In this document: positions 24,336 through 36,532 of the stretch, one piece after another
Layout of the letters: every line of letters starts with the position of its first letter
How positions within the stretch are numbered: position 1 is the stretch's first letter
DNA from: Ceratotherium simum simum
Taxonomy: Eukaryota > Chordata > Mammalia > Perissodactyla > Rhinocerotidae
Assembly: GCF_000283155.1 (NCBI RefSeq)
Contig: NW_004454289.1
Coordinates: 1,683,651 to 1,747,650 of the forward strand
Direction: 5' to 3'
DNA length: 64,000 nt
Notes under the pieces: generated by a model
The model's database searches: none
What the model was told of the DNA's origin: nothing
Seen by the model: the letters and a program-made list of their open reading frames with translations, nothing else
Program-made: the position numbers and the translations under genes

Positions 24336-25029
24336 TGTGAGAGTCTGGGTGGGATTCTCCCACATCTCTGACTTCCCAGGCACTTCTTAATGCAGTCCCC
24401 ACAAATTCTGTCCATAAAATACACATGTAGATTTTGGCAGAACACCGTGTGTCTGGAAGATGGAAGGCAAAGTAGTGACCTAAGAACACCTCAGTCCATC
24501 TCAGAGCCCAGTCTCTTGTGTGAAATGACTTTTTTATGAAGTAGAACATTCTTTATGTCAAACTCTTACTTATGACGACTCTTCTTAACAGTATGAGTAA
24601 TAGTTCATTGGTGTTTTAAGTATTAGGTACTTATTAGAGAGAGTGTGATTAATCCTGGACAGTTGAGTCATTTTGGAGGGAGTTTTTGGGATAAAAGCAA
24701 ACTGTAGGATAGAGTGAGCAAAATATTTGTCATGAGCAACAGGAGATGAGCTTAAATAATACGTGATTGTGCAGTGAAATGACAGAATTACTATTCAGAC
24801 CCTTTTTCTCCTGACTACAACCAGGCACATGGAATAAATTCAGTTGTGAATGGAGGTAATGTTTTCATTAATCTTGAGAAGCTCAGCGGTCACTAACTAT
24901 AGGCAGGACTGATCTGCAAGTAATGAAGGGAATACTTTACAAATTGTTACAAAAATAAGAGGGAAATGAAGTGAATATAGACTAAGAAGGCAAAGAAACA
25001 AAAAGATATTACAGATATTGGTTTGCAGA
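24336..25029. other. Intron 1 DNA, unassigned
   Basis: Nothing recognised. Open frames are short and unlike known proteins. Confidence 0.35.
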
Positions 25030-25200
25030 TTAAAATAACAAGCATTTATTGAATACCTATATGCCAGACATTGTGCTAGAAACACATACAATCTCTCTTG
25101 ATCCTCCCAGTGACCTAAGAAAGTAGATATAATAATCCTCATTTTACAGAAGAGGAAATTGAAGCTCGAAATGGTTCATATAGCTGGCAATGAATAGACA
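25030..25200 (+). repeat. MIR-family fragment
   Basis: CATTTATTGAATACCTATAT, GCCAGACATTGTGCTAGAAA and CATTTTACAGAAGAGGAAAT follow the MIR/MIR3 order. Confidence 0.75.
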
Positions 25201-25279
25201 AGATTTAAACATTGAACTTCTGACTGTACAGTATAGTTTAACTAACTTAGTTGAGCTGTATATAATTGATGGATTTCTG

Positions 25280-25830
25280 CATCCAACCAAGATGAAATAA
25301 CAGAGACCAGAATTACTCTCCTGCCTTAAACAACTACAAAACCAGACAAAATACATAAAAAATGGGTTTGGGACATTTGAAAAGCAGGAAGCTCGGGACC
25401 ATGACCTCTGAGAGAAGAGAAACAAACATGGTGAGCCTGAGATTGCACCAGCTGCCTCCCTGGAAGCAGTTTCCAGGCTGCAGCGCAGGGAGGAGGACCT
25501 AAACGGAGCCTTCTCAGAGAGGCACAGAGAGCCAAGATGGCTAGAGTTTGCAGCGTAGGGTCCTGGAGAGAAGGGAGCAGCACAGAGAGAGCTCTGGAGA
25601 CGTGCAGAGGGTCCACAGGTCTTTGCTGGCCTAAGGTGTGTGGCTGAGTACTGATCTGTGCAAACTACCCAAGGCCAGGGAAAGATACAAGAAGGAGTAG
25701 ACAGAGCAATTTCCAGGGCTCTCAGAGGGCTGGAAATAGTTCCTATTCCCATCAACCAGAGAAGAAAGGCCTCATGACACCCAGAGCAGCAGTTGGGAGC
25801 CTCAGAAAGATGTCGCCTTAGCAATAGGGC
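25280..25830 (+). repeat. L1M 5' region (5' UTR-like), sense
   Basis: It begins CAACCAAGATGAAATAACAG and continues with a GC-richer, purine-rich stretch (GAGAGCTCTGGAGACGTGCA). This is typical of old L1 5' UTRs, not coding DNA. The long minus-strand frame at 25144-25824 is an antisense by-product. Confidence 0.55.
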
Positions 25831-26784
25831 TAAATTAGCCTGATATGAAGGCTGCTCTAGAGCTTCCAGACTGATTCCAAATAACTAGTCTAATAAGATA
25901 AGGAGAGGAAGTCAGTAATTGAGACCTGTTGAATAAGTAATGGAGATTTCCTTGAGGAAAACAGGATTAAGTAAGGTAAAACAGGATAAAAGTGGCTGGT
26001 GTTTGGGCAAAGAGGAAGGCTGTTCAGTTTGTAAAGCAGTGGAACTGAGGCTCTTCAACTTTTAGATGAAGGCAAGTGATCAGCCCATAGGAGGAATGAA
26101 AAGGAACCTGGGCTATATGCTTTTGAGGGCCCTACAGTTACAGGTAGAGCTGGTTTCCTGTTTTAACTCTCAGACTTTGAAAGGTCTTGATGTTTTCTGT
26201 TTCTCAAACTAATATTTATTATATATTTCAGATCTTTGAAAATTGGTAATTTAACTCTAAGCATATATAAAAACTTGGGTAATTGGACCACTAAAGAAAA
26301 CTTTCCATTCTTCCACTGTTTTTCCTTTAGGTTAGAAGAATTACTTTTTCATGAAAAGCATGTATTCGTGTTGTTTGGTAAAAACATAGTATTTAAGCTT
26401 TACAAATATAATTTACAAATAGGGTTTTCTTACTTTACTATTTTTAAAGATGACTTTTATAGTCACATTAGGATATATATGATATTCTTTGGAGATGGAC
26501 CATCTTTAATCCTGTAGATTAACTATTACGTTTTGGCAATAGTACTGTCAACCTGCAATAAAGGGACAACATTTATCACCCCAAACTGGGAGACATTAAA
26601 ATTGGGATTTATATCTTGTATTGGAGAAAGGCTTTCTTGTTGTAGCCCTAGAGCCAGAAAAGTCAAAGGAAAAATCTTACAGGTTGAATTACACAAAAAA
26701 GTAAGATTGCTAGGCAAAACACACCATTAATGTATTTAAGACATGATAAACTGTTTAAAAAAAGATGTGCGACATATATGATGA
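25831..26784. other. Intron 1 DNA, unassigned
   Basis: Nothing recognised with confidence. Frames at 26236-26730 are short and AT-driven. Confidence 0.35.
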
Positions 26785-26793
26785 AGACTTGAT

Positions 26794-27088
26794 TTTTATT
26801 TTTTTTGTGAGGAAGATCAGCCCTGAGCTACCATCCATGCCAATCCTCCTCTTTTTGCTGAGGAAGACTGGCCCTGAGCTAACATCTATTGCCAATCTTC
26901 CTCCTTTTATTCCCCAAAGCCCCAGTAGATAGTTGTATGTCATAGTTGCACATCCTTCTAGTTGCTGTATGTGGGATGCCGCCTCAGCGTGGCCTGACAA
27001 GCGGTGCGTTGGTGTGTGCCTGGGATCCGAACCCGGGCCACCAGTAGTGGACCGCGCGCACTTAACTGCTAAGCCAGGGGGCTGGCCC
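26794..27088 (-). mobile_element. ERE SINE, long subtype
   Basis: Compared with the short copies it has an extra central segment with GCCCCAGTAGATAGTTGTAT and CACATCCTTCTAGTTGCTGT. It ends in the reversed head AGGGGGCTGGCCC. It is flanked by AAGACTTGAT at 26784-26793 and 27089-27098. Confidence 0.92.
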
Positions 27089-27098
27089 AAGACTTGAT

Positions 27099-27357
27099 GT
27101 TTTTTATTTATTTTTGTGTATGTGTGATGAAGATTAGCCCTGAGCTAACATCTGTTGTCAATCCTCCTCTTTTTGCTGAGGAAGACCGGCCCTGGGCTAA
27201 CATCCGGGCCCCCATCTTCCTCTACTTTATATGGGATGCCACCACAGCATGGTTTGACAAGTGGTGCATAGGTCCACGCCCAGGATCCAAACCTGCAAAC
27301 CCAGGGCCTCGGAAGTGGAGTGTGCAAACTTAACCAGTACGCCACCAGGCCAGCCCC
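27099..27357 (-). mobile_element. ERE SINE, short subtype, back to back with the previous copy
   Basis: It has the short-subtype order (GAAGATTAGCCCTGAGCTAA ... CACCAGGCCAGCCCC). It is flanked by AAGACTTGAT (27089-27098) and AAGACTTGGT (27358-27367). It shares its left flank with the right duplication of the neighbouring ERE. Confidence 0.92.
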
Positions 27358-27699
27358 AAGACTTGGTATTCTTAATTTAGAAAAACATCTTGTAAGTCAG
27401 TAAGAAAGGGGCACGTGTCCCAGTTGGGAAAAGGGCTAAGCTTTGAAGCAGGCAGTTTATTAATAAGAAACTCAATTTTTTAAAAAAACCTCTCAAGAAC
27501 TACTCTGCTTCACTAAATAGAGAAATGCAAAGTAAAACAGTAATGAGATGACTCTTTTAAAAAGATTTAAAATGCCCAGCATTAATAAGGAAAAGAGAAA
27601 AGATGTGCCTTTTAATAAATCGTGTAAGTTGGGCTGATCTTTCTGTAGGCACACTGTGTTGGTATTAGGAGTGAAGGGGAGAAAGATTACCCTCTACCA

Positions 27700-28225
27700 C
27701 TCTGGGTCCTTCCTGGCTGGGCTACAAATTAAATTGACATGAGACCAAATAGCAGGAGAAAATCAAACAAAGTTTAATAACATGTATATGTGGGAGAAAC
27801 TCAGAAAATAGAAACTGAGCAACTCGTGGTTCTGACTAAGCTGTTCACTTCAGTATTTTCAGCTAAAGGACAGGAGGTTGTTGGGGGGGTAGTGGTTTGG
27901 GATTTCAGAAGGGAAGAAGACAATTCACATGGAGATGGAAATGCAAATGTTTGTCAGACAACTCTTTATAGGGCCACCTATAGAGAATGTGGCTGGAGAG
28001 ACAGAATTTTTGATAAGATGGGCTTGTTGGTGCCTTTCTTATCGCATCTGTTTTACATTATATTATAGCCATCATATGGTAGTGGCTCCTTCCTGTAACA
28101 GGACTTCTGTGTTAAATTCTTTAGGCAGTTAGTGGGGGAGGTCAAATGTCCGTCAGAGAAAATAATCAAGGTAAAGAGACATATTTTGAGGTGGCCAATT
28201 TTGATCTCCCACAGGAGCACGCAGG
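27700..28225. repeat. Possible old interspersed repeat, unassigned
   Basis: Sequence such as AAATTGACATGAGACCAAAT and AACAAAGTTTAATAACATGT looks like a mammalian LTR-type or other dispersed repeat I cannot name. The open frame at 27790-28068 has no recognisable product. Confidence 0.3.
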
Positions 28226-28385
28226 CTGGGTCTCTGTCCCAGTTCTGCCACTAGAAATATGTGGTCTCAGACAAGGTTTCCATCTGAGAAAAGGGAGATA
28301 ATGATAGTACATAACTCAGAGAGTGATTCTATGAAAATCACATGGATTTTATAAAGTAAAGCACCTAATATAAATTATGGTACTG
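28225..28385 (+). repeat. MIR SINE fragment
   Basis: TCTGTCCCAGTTCTGCCACT and CATCTGAGAAAAGGGAGATA follow the MIR order. Confidence 0.65.
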
Positions 28386-28439
28386 GTGCACAGGCAATGT
28401 TAGCTGCTGAAGGAGACATCAGTCTGCATATTGAAAGGC

Positions 28440-29170
28440 CCCAGCAGGAACTAATTAGGTGAATGAAAGGGCTGCTTCCAATAAACATCCTTGTGAAATT
28501 CAGAACACCAAACATAAAGATCCTATAGCTTACCTCTTACAAGTCACAGATTGGCATCTGACTTCTCATCAGCAATATTATTTGCTAGAACACAGTAGAA
28601 CAATACCTTCAAAATTCTGGCATGGCATGGCTTTCAACCTAGAATTCTGTAAGTAGCCAAATTATCAGCTGAGTACAAGGATAAAATAAAGATACTTTCA
28701 GAAATGAAAAGACTTAGAAAGTTTACCTTCTGTTCACTCTTTATGGAAAAATTACTTGAGGATAAATCAAAGGCAAAGCAGAATCTAAGGAACAGTGGCC
28801 TCAACTCAGGGCTGCAGTTGAAAGACATCCCAGGTAGATAACTGTGTAGTAGGACTAGGAAGCTTTTCGTCCACATTAGAGTAGGAATCCAAAGGGCTTG
28901 GAAAAAATTATAGTATGATTATGATAGTATGATTAAGAAATCGAAAGATCTTAGGGATATGATGAAGGATGTATGTTTCTTTTGTCATTAATAAAAAGGC
29001 AGTTAAAAACCAGGGGGAAGTCTATATAAGAAATGCATGGTCTAAATTTGGAGCAAAACAAAATTTGCCCTTGTTTTAAGCAATTGATGAAATGAAAGAT
29101 AATCCATTGGACACCGATGCTTGGAATGTTTTACTTTGAACAAGTGTAGATTCGGTGACACAAGATTATA
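28440..29170 (+). repeat. Old L1M/HAL1-like fragment, sense
   Basis: ACTTCTCATCAGCAATATTA, CTTCAAAATTCTGGCATGGC and CAACCTAGAATTCTGTAAGT correspond to the ORF1 3' region found in old LINE-1 and HAL1 elements. It is interrupted by stops. Confidence 0.6.
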
Positions 29171-29401
29171 CTTCTATATGGGTCCAAGCATCGTACTCAG
29201 TAAAAATTTTTTTCAAAGGTATGTATATACAGATTATATATATGCATATACAGAGATATATATAATATCTAATACACACACAAAATAATTATATTGCATT
29301 TTGTCTCACATTTTAGAATAAATTATAGACAAAGCATGGGAAACTTAATTACAGATATAACTAAAACTTAAAAGTTAAAAATCTTAGTATAAAAGAAATG
29401 A

Positions 29402-29711
29402 GGGGGCCGGCCCCGTGCCTTGGCAATTGAGTGCGGGCGCTCCGCTACTGGCGGCCCGGGTTCGGATCCAGGCGCGCACCGACACACTGCTTGTCCGGCC
29501 ATGCTGAGGCCATGTCCCACGTACAGCAACTAGAAGGATGTGTAACTATGACATACAGCTGTCTACTGGGGCTTTGAGGAGAAAAAGGGGAACAAAAAAA
29601 AGGAGGAGGATTGGCAATAGATGTTAGCTCAGGGCTGGTCTTCCTCAGTAAAAAGAGGAGGATTGCATGGATGTTAGCTCAGGGCTGATCTTCCTCACAC
29701 AAAAAAAAAAA
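29402..29711 (+). mobile_element. ERE SINE, long subtype, the only + strand copy
   Basis: It begins GGGGGCCGGCCCCGTGCCTT, has GCGGCCCGGGTTCGGATCCA (the B-box region of a tRNA-derived promoter) and a tail with TTAGCTCAGGGCTG repeated twice, ending in an A-run at about 29700. The head is the diagnostic equine SINE head. Confidence 0.95.
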
Positions 29712-32274
29712 TGATATGGTTAGCAGAACTTGAAAGTAGAGGGGAAAGGAGAAATGGACAGTAGTACAGATAAACTAATGTACTTATTTTACATAGTAGG
29801 GAATCAAGATACTGTTTAAAGTTGATAGAATAAGAAATGGTTAAAGGATGTTATTTAAAATTACGAAGATAATCAGAGGGATTAAAAATATTGTATTAAA
29901 TGGGGAGAGGTTTGGCATGATGGGAGGTAGGTAGGGTAAATGAGCCAATTTCCTTATCTTTTATACCAGGAATTCAATACTGTGGCTTAAAGATGATAAA
30001 ATAATAACCAGAGGTATAAGTATAGTGACTACCCCCTAGAAGAACTAAAGCCAATGTTGACATTGTTTACCTCAGGGCAGTAAAACCTGGCCTGGGAGAT
30101 CGCAGTGGAGACTTTCCTTTTCATTCTGTACCATTTATTTCACTTTAAGCTTTTATATATGTGTAATTATCTGTACTGAATGTCTGTTTTTTAACCTCAA
30201 AATGTATTAAATCATTTTTGTCCAGTTTTTTTTCTTTGATTGTTGGTGTGTCTTGAGACTGCTGAAACACCTGTGTGATGGTAAGCCACAAACACTGTCC
30301 AGACAAGGGAGCTGACTGCTTTTGTTCTATTTTTTGATGATCGCACCCCATCCAGGGGGATGGACTTCAGCTCCAAGGACTAGGGTATGAATAACTATGG
30401 AGAGTAAGTAGAAGAGGGCATCCAGGGTGGTGAGATCTAGAAGCATTACACATGAAGATTGGTGAGGGGAGCTGCTGGTGTGTGGTCGGGAAGATGTAAT
30501 TCGGGAGTAAGGGGAACATAATCACCAGCTTGAGATGTGTGGAAGAAAGGGCTTGTTATTCTGTGTGGTCTCAAAGGGCAGAAATTACAGGGCAACCGCA
30601 TTATAAAGAGCATTCTAACTATCAGAGCTGTGCGATGATGTCACTGTCACTGTTCAAACAAAGACATTGTGGAGAGCATGCTCGCGTTGGTTAGGATGCT
30701 GCTAGAGGACTTCTGAGGCTCCTTACAACTCTAGACAGTTAACAATCATACTGGTACCCTTTGCTACCCAAAAGGGTACCATTAATTCAACCCTCTTAAT
30801 AGTCATGTTTTCCTTGGGCTTTAGGTTTTGGGAACACAGAAATAAGACATGAATAGACCCAAGAAACTCAGTCTAGTATGTCCATTTCAGCTCATCAGAT
30901 GTGCTATGAGTGTGTCCCACACACCAGCCTCTCCTCTTCTCCAGAGACAGAGATGAGCAAATTATGGATTCTCCTCTCTGTGGTGTGCAGGGGAGCCAGT
31001 CCAGTAGCCGTGTTTCATTACATTACAGCTGAAGAGTGCAGGGTGGCGTCAGAGAAGGCTTCACAGAGAAAGTGATGTCTGGTCCTAGCTTGTCACCACA
31101 TGCCGGATCACCTGGGACATACTTTATGACTCTTCATCTACAAAACAACCAAGGCCAGAAACCTGACTGCTCTAAAATTCTGTGGTTCTAAAATGGGAAT
31201 AATTGTTTTTTTGTCAAAATATGTTTTAAGAAAGTAGTCCAAGTTCATAAAAAGTAATATGGTAAAAATATTTACTGTAAATCTAATCTTAATGGATATC
31301 CTTTCAAGTTAAGTTTTTGCTAATGAGTTTCCTGGAACAACTTGTTCCATTAGTCGTTTGTCTTCTTGTCTTTATGTAACATTTCATTTGAAATGTTATT
31401 CACGTTATAAAATTTTGCATTAATTAGTATGATATCAGATTTGTGATATTAATATTGCAGGAATCATTCTGTTTTCTTTCATTTTAGAATACCCTATGAT
31501 TTTAATTTTGTATTTGCTTTGAAGGGAGACAGCTTCATTAAGTAGGACTTTAGATTTTAAATTTTATACCTTTTGAGCATATAAAATTTGATTTTAGAAA
31601 TAAAATTTTAGTGAACTTGAAATTCTCAGGCTTGTGTCCCCATGGGGTTGGGGTGCGTCACCCTCCTGGCATGTGGATGTGTTCACCAGCCTGGAAGCAC
31701 TCCCAACCCTGTACTATTGGGATTTTATGGAGGCTTCCTCACGTAGGCTTGATCAATTATCATTTCCATTTCCAGCCCCTCCTCTCTAGAGAAGTGGAGG
31801 GGAGGGGCCAGAAAATTCCAAGCTTCTAATCATGGCTTGGTCTTTCTGGTGACCAGCTCCCATCCAGGAGCCATCCAGGAGCCCACCCAGAGTCACTCAT
31901 TAGGACAAAAGATACTCCTAGTGCTCTTATCACCTAGGAATTTACAAGGGTTTCAGGAGCTCTGTGACAGGAACGGGGGCGCAGAGAGCAATATATGTAG
32001 TTCTTATTTCACAGTCCAACACATAATATGAGCTTAGAAAAGGTGACGGTTTTTTCTTTTTTGACGTATAAAAAGATTTACTTAACTTTCCTCAGTGGAA
32101 ACTATAGCGACACAGCTATCACTTAGCCATATGACTTAGCATGGGCTAGATGACGACTGTTAACTACAGAATAAAGTCATATAAATTCAGTAAATCCTCA
32201 CTTAATTAAGTTAGTAAAGAATGAGGGGTTCTGTTCGATTGCCTAGTCTACTGTCAGGTCCACAATAAATGTTC
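29712..32274. other. Intron 1 DNA, unassigned
   Basis: No exon with matching splice sites and no named repeat can be supported. Short frames at 30878-31075 and 31611-32031 are unsupported. Confidence 0.3.
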
Positions 32275-32470
32275 CGCTTGAGCCCCGTTCAAATGACAGT
32301 TCCTCCTTGAAGCCTTGTGCCTGCCCTCAAGTTGGACAGCCCTCCTGCTTGTCCAAGCCTGTCTTGTGACACTTATATTAGCATTATTGTATCTACATCT
32401 TATCTTTTCAACAGACTATAAATGCATAAGGGAGAGTATGTCTTATTTTTTCTTTTTGATGTCCTTCCTG
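32275..32470 (+). repeat. L2 LINE fragment
   Basis: AGTTCCTCCTTGAAGCCTTG and CAACAGACTATAAATGCATA with GGGAGAGTATGTCTTATTTT resemble the L2 3' region. Confidence 0.55.
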
Positions 32471-32475
32471 TCTAG

Positions 32476-32775
32476 CACAGCACTGTGCAATAGAATATCA
32501 TGTGGACCACATACTCAATTTTAGATTTTCTAGTAGCAACATTAAAAATAGAGATTAGAGAAAATTAATTTTAATAATGTATTTTGACCCAGTATATCAA
32601 AAATATTTCAATGTAGAGTCAGTGTAAAAAATTATTAGATGTTTTACATTTTTTTGTACTGTCTTCAAAATCTTGTATTTTACACCTACATCAAATCTCA
32701 AATCTATACAAGCCACATTTCAAGTGCTCATAACCACTTAGCGAATGACAACTGTATTAGACAGCAGAAGTATAG
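32476..32775. mobile_element. hAT-type nonautonomous DNA transposon remnant
   Basis: The ends (GCACTGTGCAATAGAA and, reversed, CTGCTGTCTAATACAG) look like degraded inverted repeats of a CAGTGCTGTCCAATAG type. The interior GACCACATACTCAATTTTAG and GCCACATTTCAAGTGCTCAT is typical of this repeat group. It lies just 75 bp upstream of the coding exon at 32851. The family name is left open. Confidence 0.55.
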
Positions 32776-32850
32776 TATATTATAGGTGATTCGTAAATGA
32801 GTATCTCATAGGCAAACTTTCAAAAAACAATCTTTTTTTTCCCCCAACAG

Positions 32851-32938
32851 ACTACCATGGCTACAGGAGTCTTGCCGCAAAATGAACAACCATATGCCAC
32901 TTTGGTGAATAACAGGGGGTATGCTGCAAACATGAAAG
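32851..32938 (+). CDS. PTPDC1: PTPDC1 coding exon with initiator ATG (long-range isoform N-terminus)
   Basis: The acceptor is a fine polypyrimidine tract ending in CCCCCAACAG at 32850. The ATG at 32857 sits in a strong Kozak context (ACCATGG). The exon encodes 27 full codons starting MATGVLPQNEQPYATLVNN and ends in phase 1 with donor AAAG|GTAACA at 32938/32939. Joining to 58609 restores a Gly codon and continues into the shared exon. The peptide closely resembles the N-terminus of the main PTPDC1 isoform known from other mammals. It carries no recognised domain and precedes the phosphatase region. The upstream 5' UTR part is only six bases, so the rest of the leader must come from the CpG-island exon. 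Confidence 0.9.
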
Positions 32939-34689
32939 GTAACAGTTCTTTAATACACTTTTTGTCTCTGTGCAAACTAGAATTTAATAAAACTGAATGG
33001 ACGTGAAAGAAAGGGCTTGGCTCTTCATATTGGGACCCCACAGTGCAGGTACTGCTTATGGCCTTTTGTTTATTTCTGCCTGACCCTTTTGACCTGTTAA
33101 AATTCCTTTTCAAAATCCTGAATAGTGACTTTGGCCTTTTAAGAAGGAATGTTGAAAAACAATGTTTGTCTCCTGCATTATCTAATTTCTTAGCCTGAAA
33201 TTCTCTGTTCCTCTCATCAAACGCCTTGGGAATCAGCCTTTCATTTCTCTCATTTCCTTGCAAGTGTCCCTTACAGAGCACGTTCAGAAGCTCGCTAGCC
33301 CTGCTTCTCCCAGTTTTTTCCTCCCCTCTGTCGCCTTCCCACAGTTTTGATTTTTACATGGTGCCCAGGAAAGGAAGGGTACTGTGACTTGGGTTCTTCC
33401 TGCCACACTTGCCCTCACCTTTTCTTACTGTCGCAGGTGTTAAGCTGGGAGCATAACACCTGATTTCTGCCACTTTGGCACCGCTAGTCTTGCTGCCTCC
33501 ACCAGCAGTTAGCCAAGAGAGATGTTGAGTAATCTTTCTTGGCAGTACCCCTCGCATGATTTTTTTACTACCTGCTCTGGGTTCACTTTAGTGCTTCTGT
33601 ATGGGAAATTTTGAAGGGGTTTTTCCCTGTAAGTATAGATTAAATAATATAAGGGAAAGTAAAGGAGTAAGAGTGTAAAGGTCTTGGAGTTCAGCGCTTG
33701 TTGGAAATAATTGGTTCTCAGTTGATTGTGCTCTTGTTGGAATTGAACCACTCCACCAGGGGGAGGTCTCTTTCATCAAGAAAACCAGTGTTTCCCCATT
33801 TCTGACTTTGTCTAAATTCCAGATACTTGTAGATCCTCCCTCATCTGTCTGTGCTGTGTCTGACTCTAGAGGGACTAACAAAACTGGTAACTACCATCTG
33901 TGGACAGCTTCTGTTTGCCACACTTACTGTATGTTAGTTTCCCTGGTTTTAGAAAGAAGTGCTGTCTAAAGCAAATGCAATAATGGTATCTCCTTGCTGC
34001 TTGCCTTGTAGAATAATGGGTTTTTTTTCCCCTAAGTAACTCTCCAGCTAACAAGTGTTAAGAGTCAGATGAACCTTTTTCCTTATCATTTCTTCTGTTG
34101 GAATGTTACCTCTTAGTTGGTGTTTCTTATTAGGGATTCTCTTGGATTTTGAGGTGGGGCAACTCTTCGTTATACAGGAGAGCTCCCAGCACTGCAGACA
34201 TTTAGTATCGCTGGCCCCCCTACTGAATCCAGTAATGTCCCTAGATTATAGTGACAACGAAAAAGACCCTACACACTTCCAAATACCCCCAGGAGGGTTG
34301 TAACGCCCTTATTGTGGTCTAGTAGGTAAGCTGATTTTTACGTTTCCAAAAACCGTCTTTTTATTAAAATTTTCCTTCTATATAAATGTGACTAATTTTT
34401 AATTAGGAAAAAATCTGGAAAAATAAAAAACTTACTTTTTATCTAACTTTCTTAAAGTGCATCTCATCTATAAAGGTAGTTAGTTATACTTTATTGGGTT
34501 AACATTGCAATGGGAAGTATGTTTTTAAATGTTGGCTAATGAATCAAGGGAAAATTTAATTAGTGGATACATAAATACAGTATTTAAATTATTTTTAAAG
34601 GAAAACAGAAAACTCAACAAGAACTAGCTTTGGAATGAGACAGACCTGGATTTAGATGTTGGTTCTACTCCTTTTTGGGGAAAAAAAAA
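32939..34689. other. Start of intron 2, unassigned
   Basis: No repeat or exon I can name. Minus-strand frames over 32820-33881 overlap the PTPDC1 exon and look random. Confidence 0.35.
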
Positions 34690-36520
34690 AACACCTCATT
34701 TTGGAAAATTTCAAACATTCTCAAAAGTATACAGAATACAATAAAGATCCCCATGGAGGTACCACTCCCCCGCCTCGTAGAGGTACCACCCCCTCATGGA
34801 GGTACAACTCCCCCATGGAGGCACACACCCCTCATGGAGGTACCACCCCCCTCCATGGAGGTACTACCTCCTCCCTTGGAGGTACAACCCCCTCGTGGAG
34901 GTACTGCCCCCTGATGCAGGTACCACAGCCCACATGGGAGTATCACCACCCCCTCCATGGAGGTACACTAAAAAAATTTACTTAATTGCTTAGTATCATC
35001 AAAAATCTAAACATTGCTGAAATTTTTAATTGTCTCATAGATGGTATGTATTTTTGTTTGAATCAGGATCCAACAAAGGTCAGTATATTGTAGTTTGTTG
35101 TTATGGATCTTACATCTCTTTTTACTTGGGTTTCCCCCTATCTCTTTTTCCTTATATTTTATTTGTTGAGGAAACAGGTTTTTTGCCCTACAGAGTTTGC
35201 CACAGTCTTTATTTTTCTGATTATATCCATATGGTATTTCCTATAAATTGAATTGGTAGAGGGATGTAGAGTCTAGTAAGGTTGTTTTTTTATTGGCAAC
35301 AATATTTCATGGATGGTGCTATATTCTTCCATCAGGTTGCCCATGATGTCTGGTTGTCTCTCTTGTGGTGTTAGTTTTTTTTATTTTGAAATAATTTCAA
35401 GCTTACAGAAAAGCACAAAAAAATTCCTGAATCTATTGACCTAGACACCCCCCATTCAAGTTGTGTCAACTGTCCTAATAATATCCTTTAATAGCAAAAA
35501 GATATTTGTCATGTTTTTTCAATATTGTTCAATGACCATAGTTAGTCCTTTCGTGACCTTTATGAAGATTACAGGCCACGTGTTTTGTGGCATGTTCCTC
35601 AATTTGGATTTGTCTGCTATTCATCATGATAAGATTGAGATTAAGCATTTTTGGCAGAAACTTCAACAGAAGTGATTCTGTGCTTTTCTCACTGCATCCC
35701 ATCAGGTGACACAAGATGTCATTTTTCCCTGTCACTAGAAGTGTTAAGTTTGATCACGTCAGTAAAGTTGTGTCTGCCAAGATTTATCCATTATAAATTA
35801 TTCTTTATCTCTTCATAATTAATGCTTTATGGAGAGATGCTTTGAGACTATGTAAATATCCTGGTCCTCATCCAACTTTTACCCAGTAGTTTGAACATCT
35901 ATTGATATTTCTTGCCTGAATTAATTATTACTATGATAGATAACTAAATGGAGGTTTTCTAATTCCGTCCTTCCTTCTGCATTTCTTAGTTGGCATTCTA
36001 CTATAAGAAAGAACTTTCTTTTCCCAGTTATTTGTTCAATTTTTTTCTTTATTTCGGTGTAGATTCCTGATTTATTCAATGGACTATAACTTTTTACTGT
36101 CATTTGTTTTGATGCTCAAGTTGTCTGATATTTGGCCAGTAAGAGCCCCTTCAAGCTGTGAGCTATATCCTTTTGACATGTCCCCACTGTTCCTGCATTT
36201 CTTGCTTTCTGGCACAGCAAGATATTCCAGTCTCATCTTCTACTTTCCCTGTCTCAGCCGTGAAATCAGCCCTGGTTCCTTTTAGTGGGGAATGGTGTTT
36301 AGAAACCAAGATGTGCCCACTACTGGATGTGCTTGCCAATATTGGAATGTCGCATTTCCCAAGCTCCCTACAAGACAAAGCTAGGAAATATATGTTAAAT
36401 ATATATACACATATATCTACACTTTTACATGTATGTTTATTTCTGTTTCTGTCTGTATATACTGAAAACCATGATTTGGTATTGGTACTTCCTGTTCTAA
36501 TCCAACACTATACGATAATT
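34690..36520 (-). repeat. Old L1M 3' UTR-type mosaic, antisense
   Basis: Pieces include TTGAATCAGGATCCAACAAA (35061), TTCAAGCTTACAGAAAAGCA (35396) and TTTTGACATGTCCCCACTGT (36170), all known from ancient L1M 3' regions. The last is paralogous to 15330-15620. A minisatellite has grown inside at 34751. Confidence 0.55.
34751..34970. repeat. About 20-bp minisatellite, roughly 11 units
   Basis: Units follow CATGGAGGTACCACCCCCT with variation, for example CATGGAGGTACAACTCCCCC and CGTGGAGGTACTGCCCCCTG. The left flank reads TAAAGATCCCCATG, so the array seems to have grown from a CCCCATGTAC-type motif of the surrounding old repeat. The absence of stops leaves it open in three frames; there is no other coding signal. 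Confidence 0.92.
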
Positions 36521-36532
36521 CTAGCTTTTCTC

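Noticed and set aside
25144..25824. A 226-codon minus-strand frame
   Set aside because: It is antisense to an L1 5' UTR-like region and a MIR; no family resemblance and no splice or promoter context.
32820..33281. A 153-codon minus-strand frame over the PTPDC1 coding exon
   Set aside because: The plus strand has a proven exon with splice sites; the minus frame shows no known motif.
34751..34970. CRISPR-like array of short repeats
   Set aside because: Units are contiguous and diverged with no unique spacers, and the genome is mammalian.
34656..34985. Overlapping repeat-protein-like frames (109, 79 and 65 codons)
   Set aside because: They are the three frames of a stop-free minisatellite; all three are open equally, which argues against coding.
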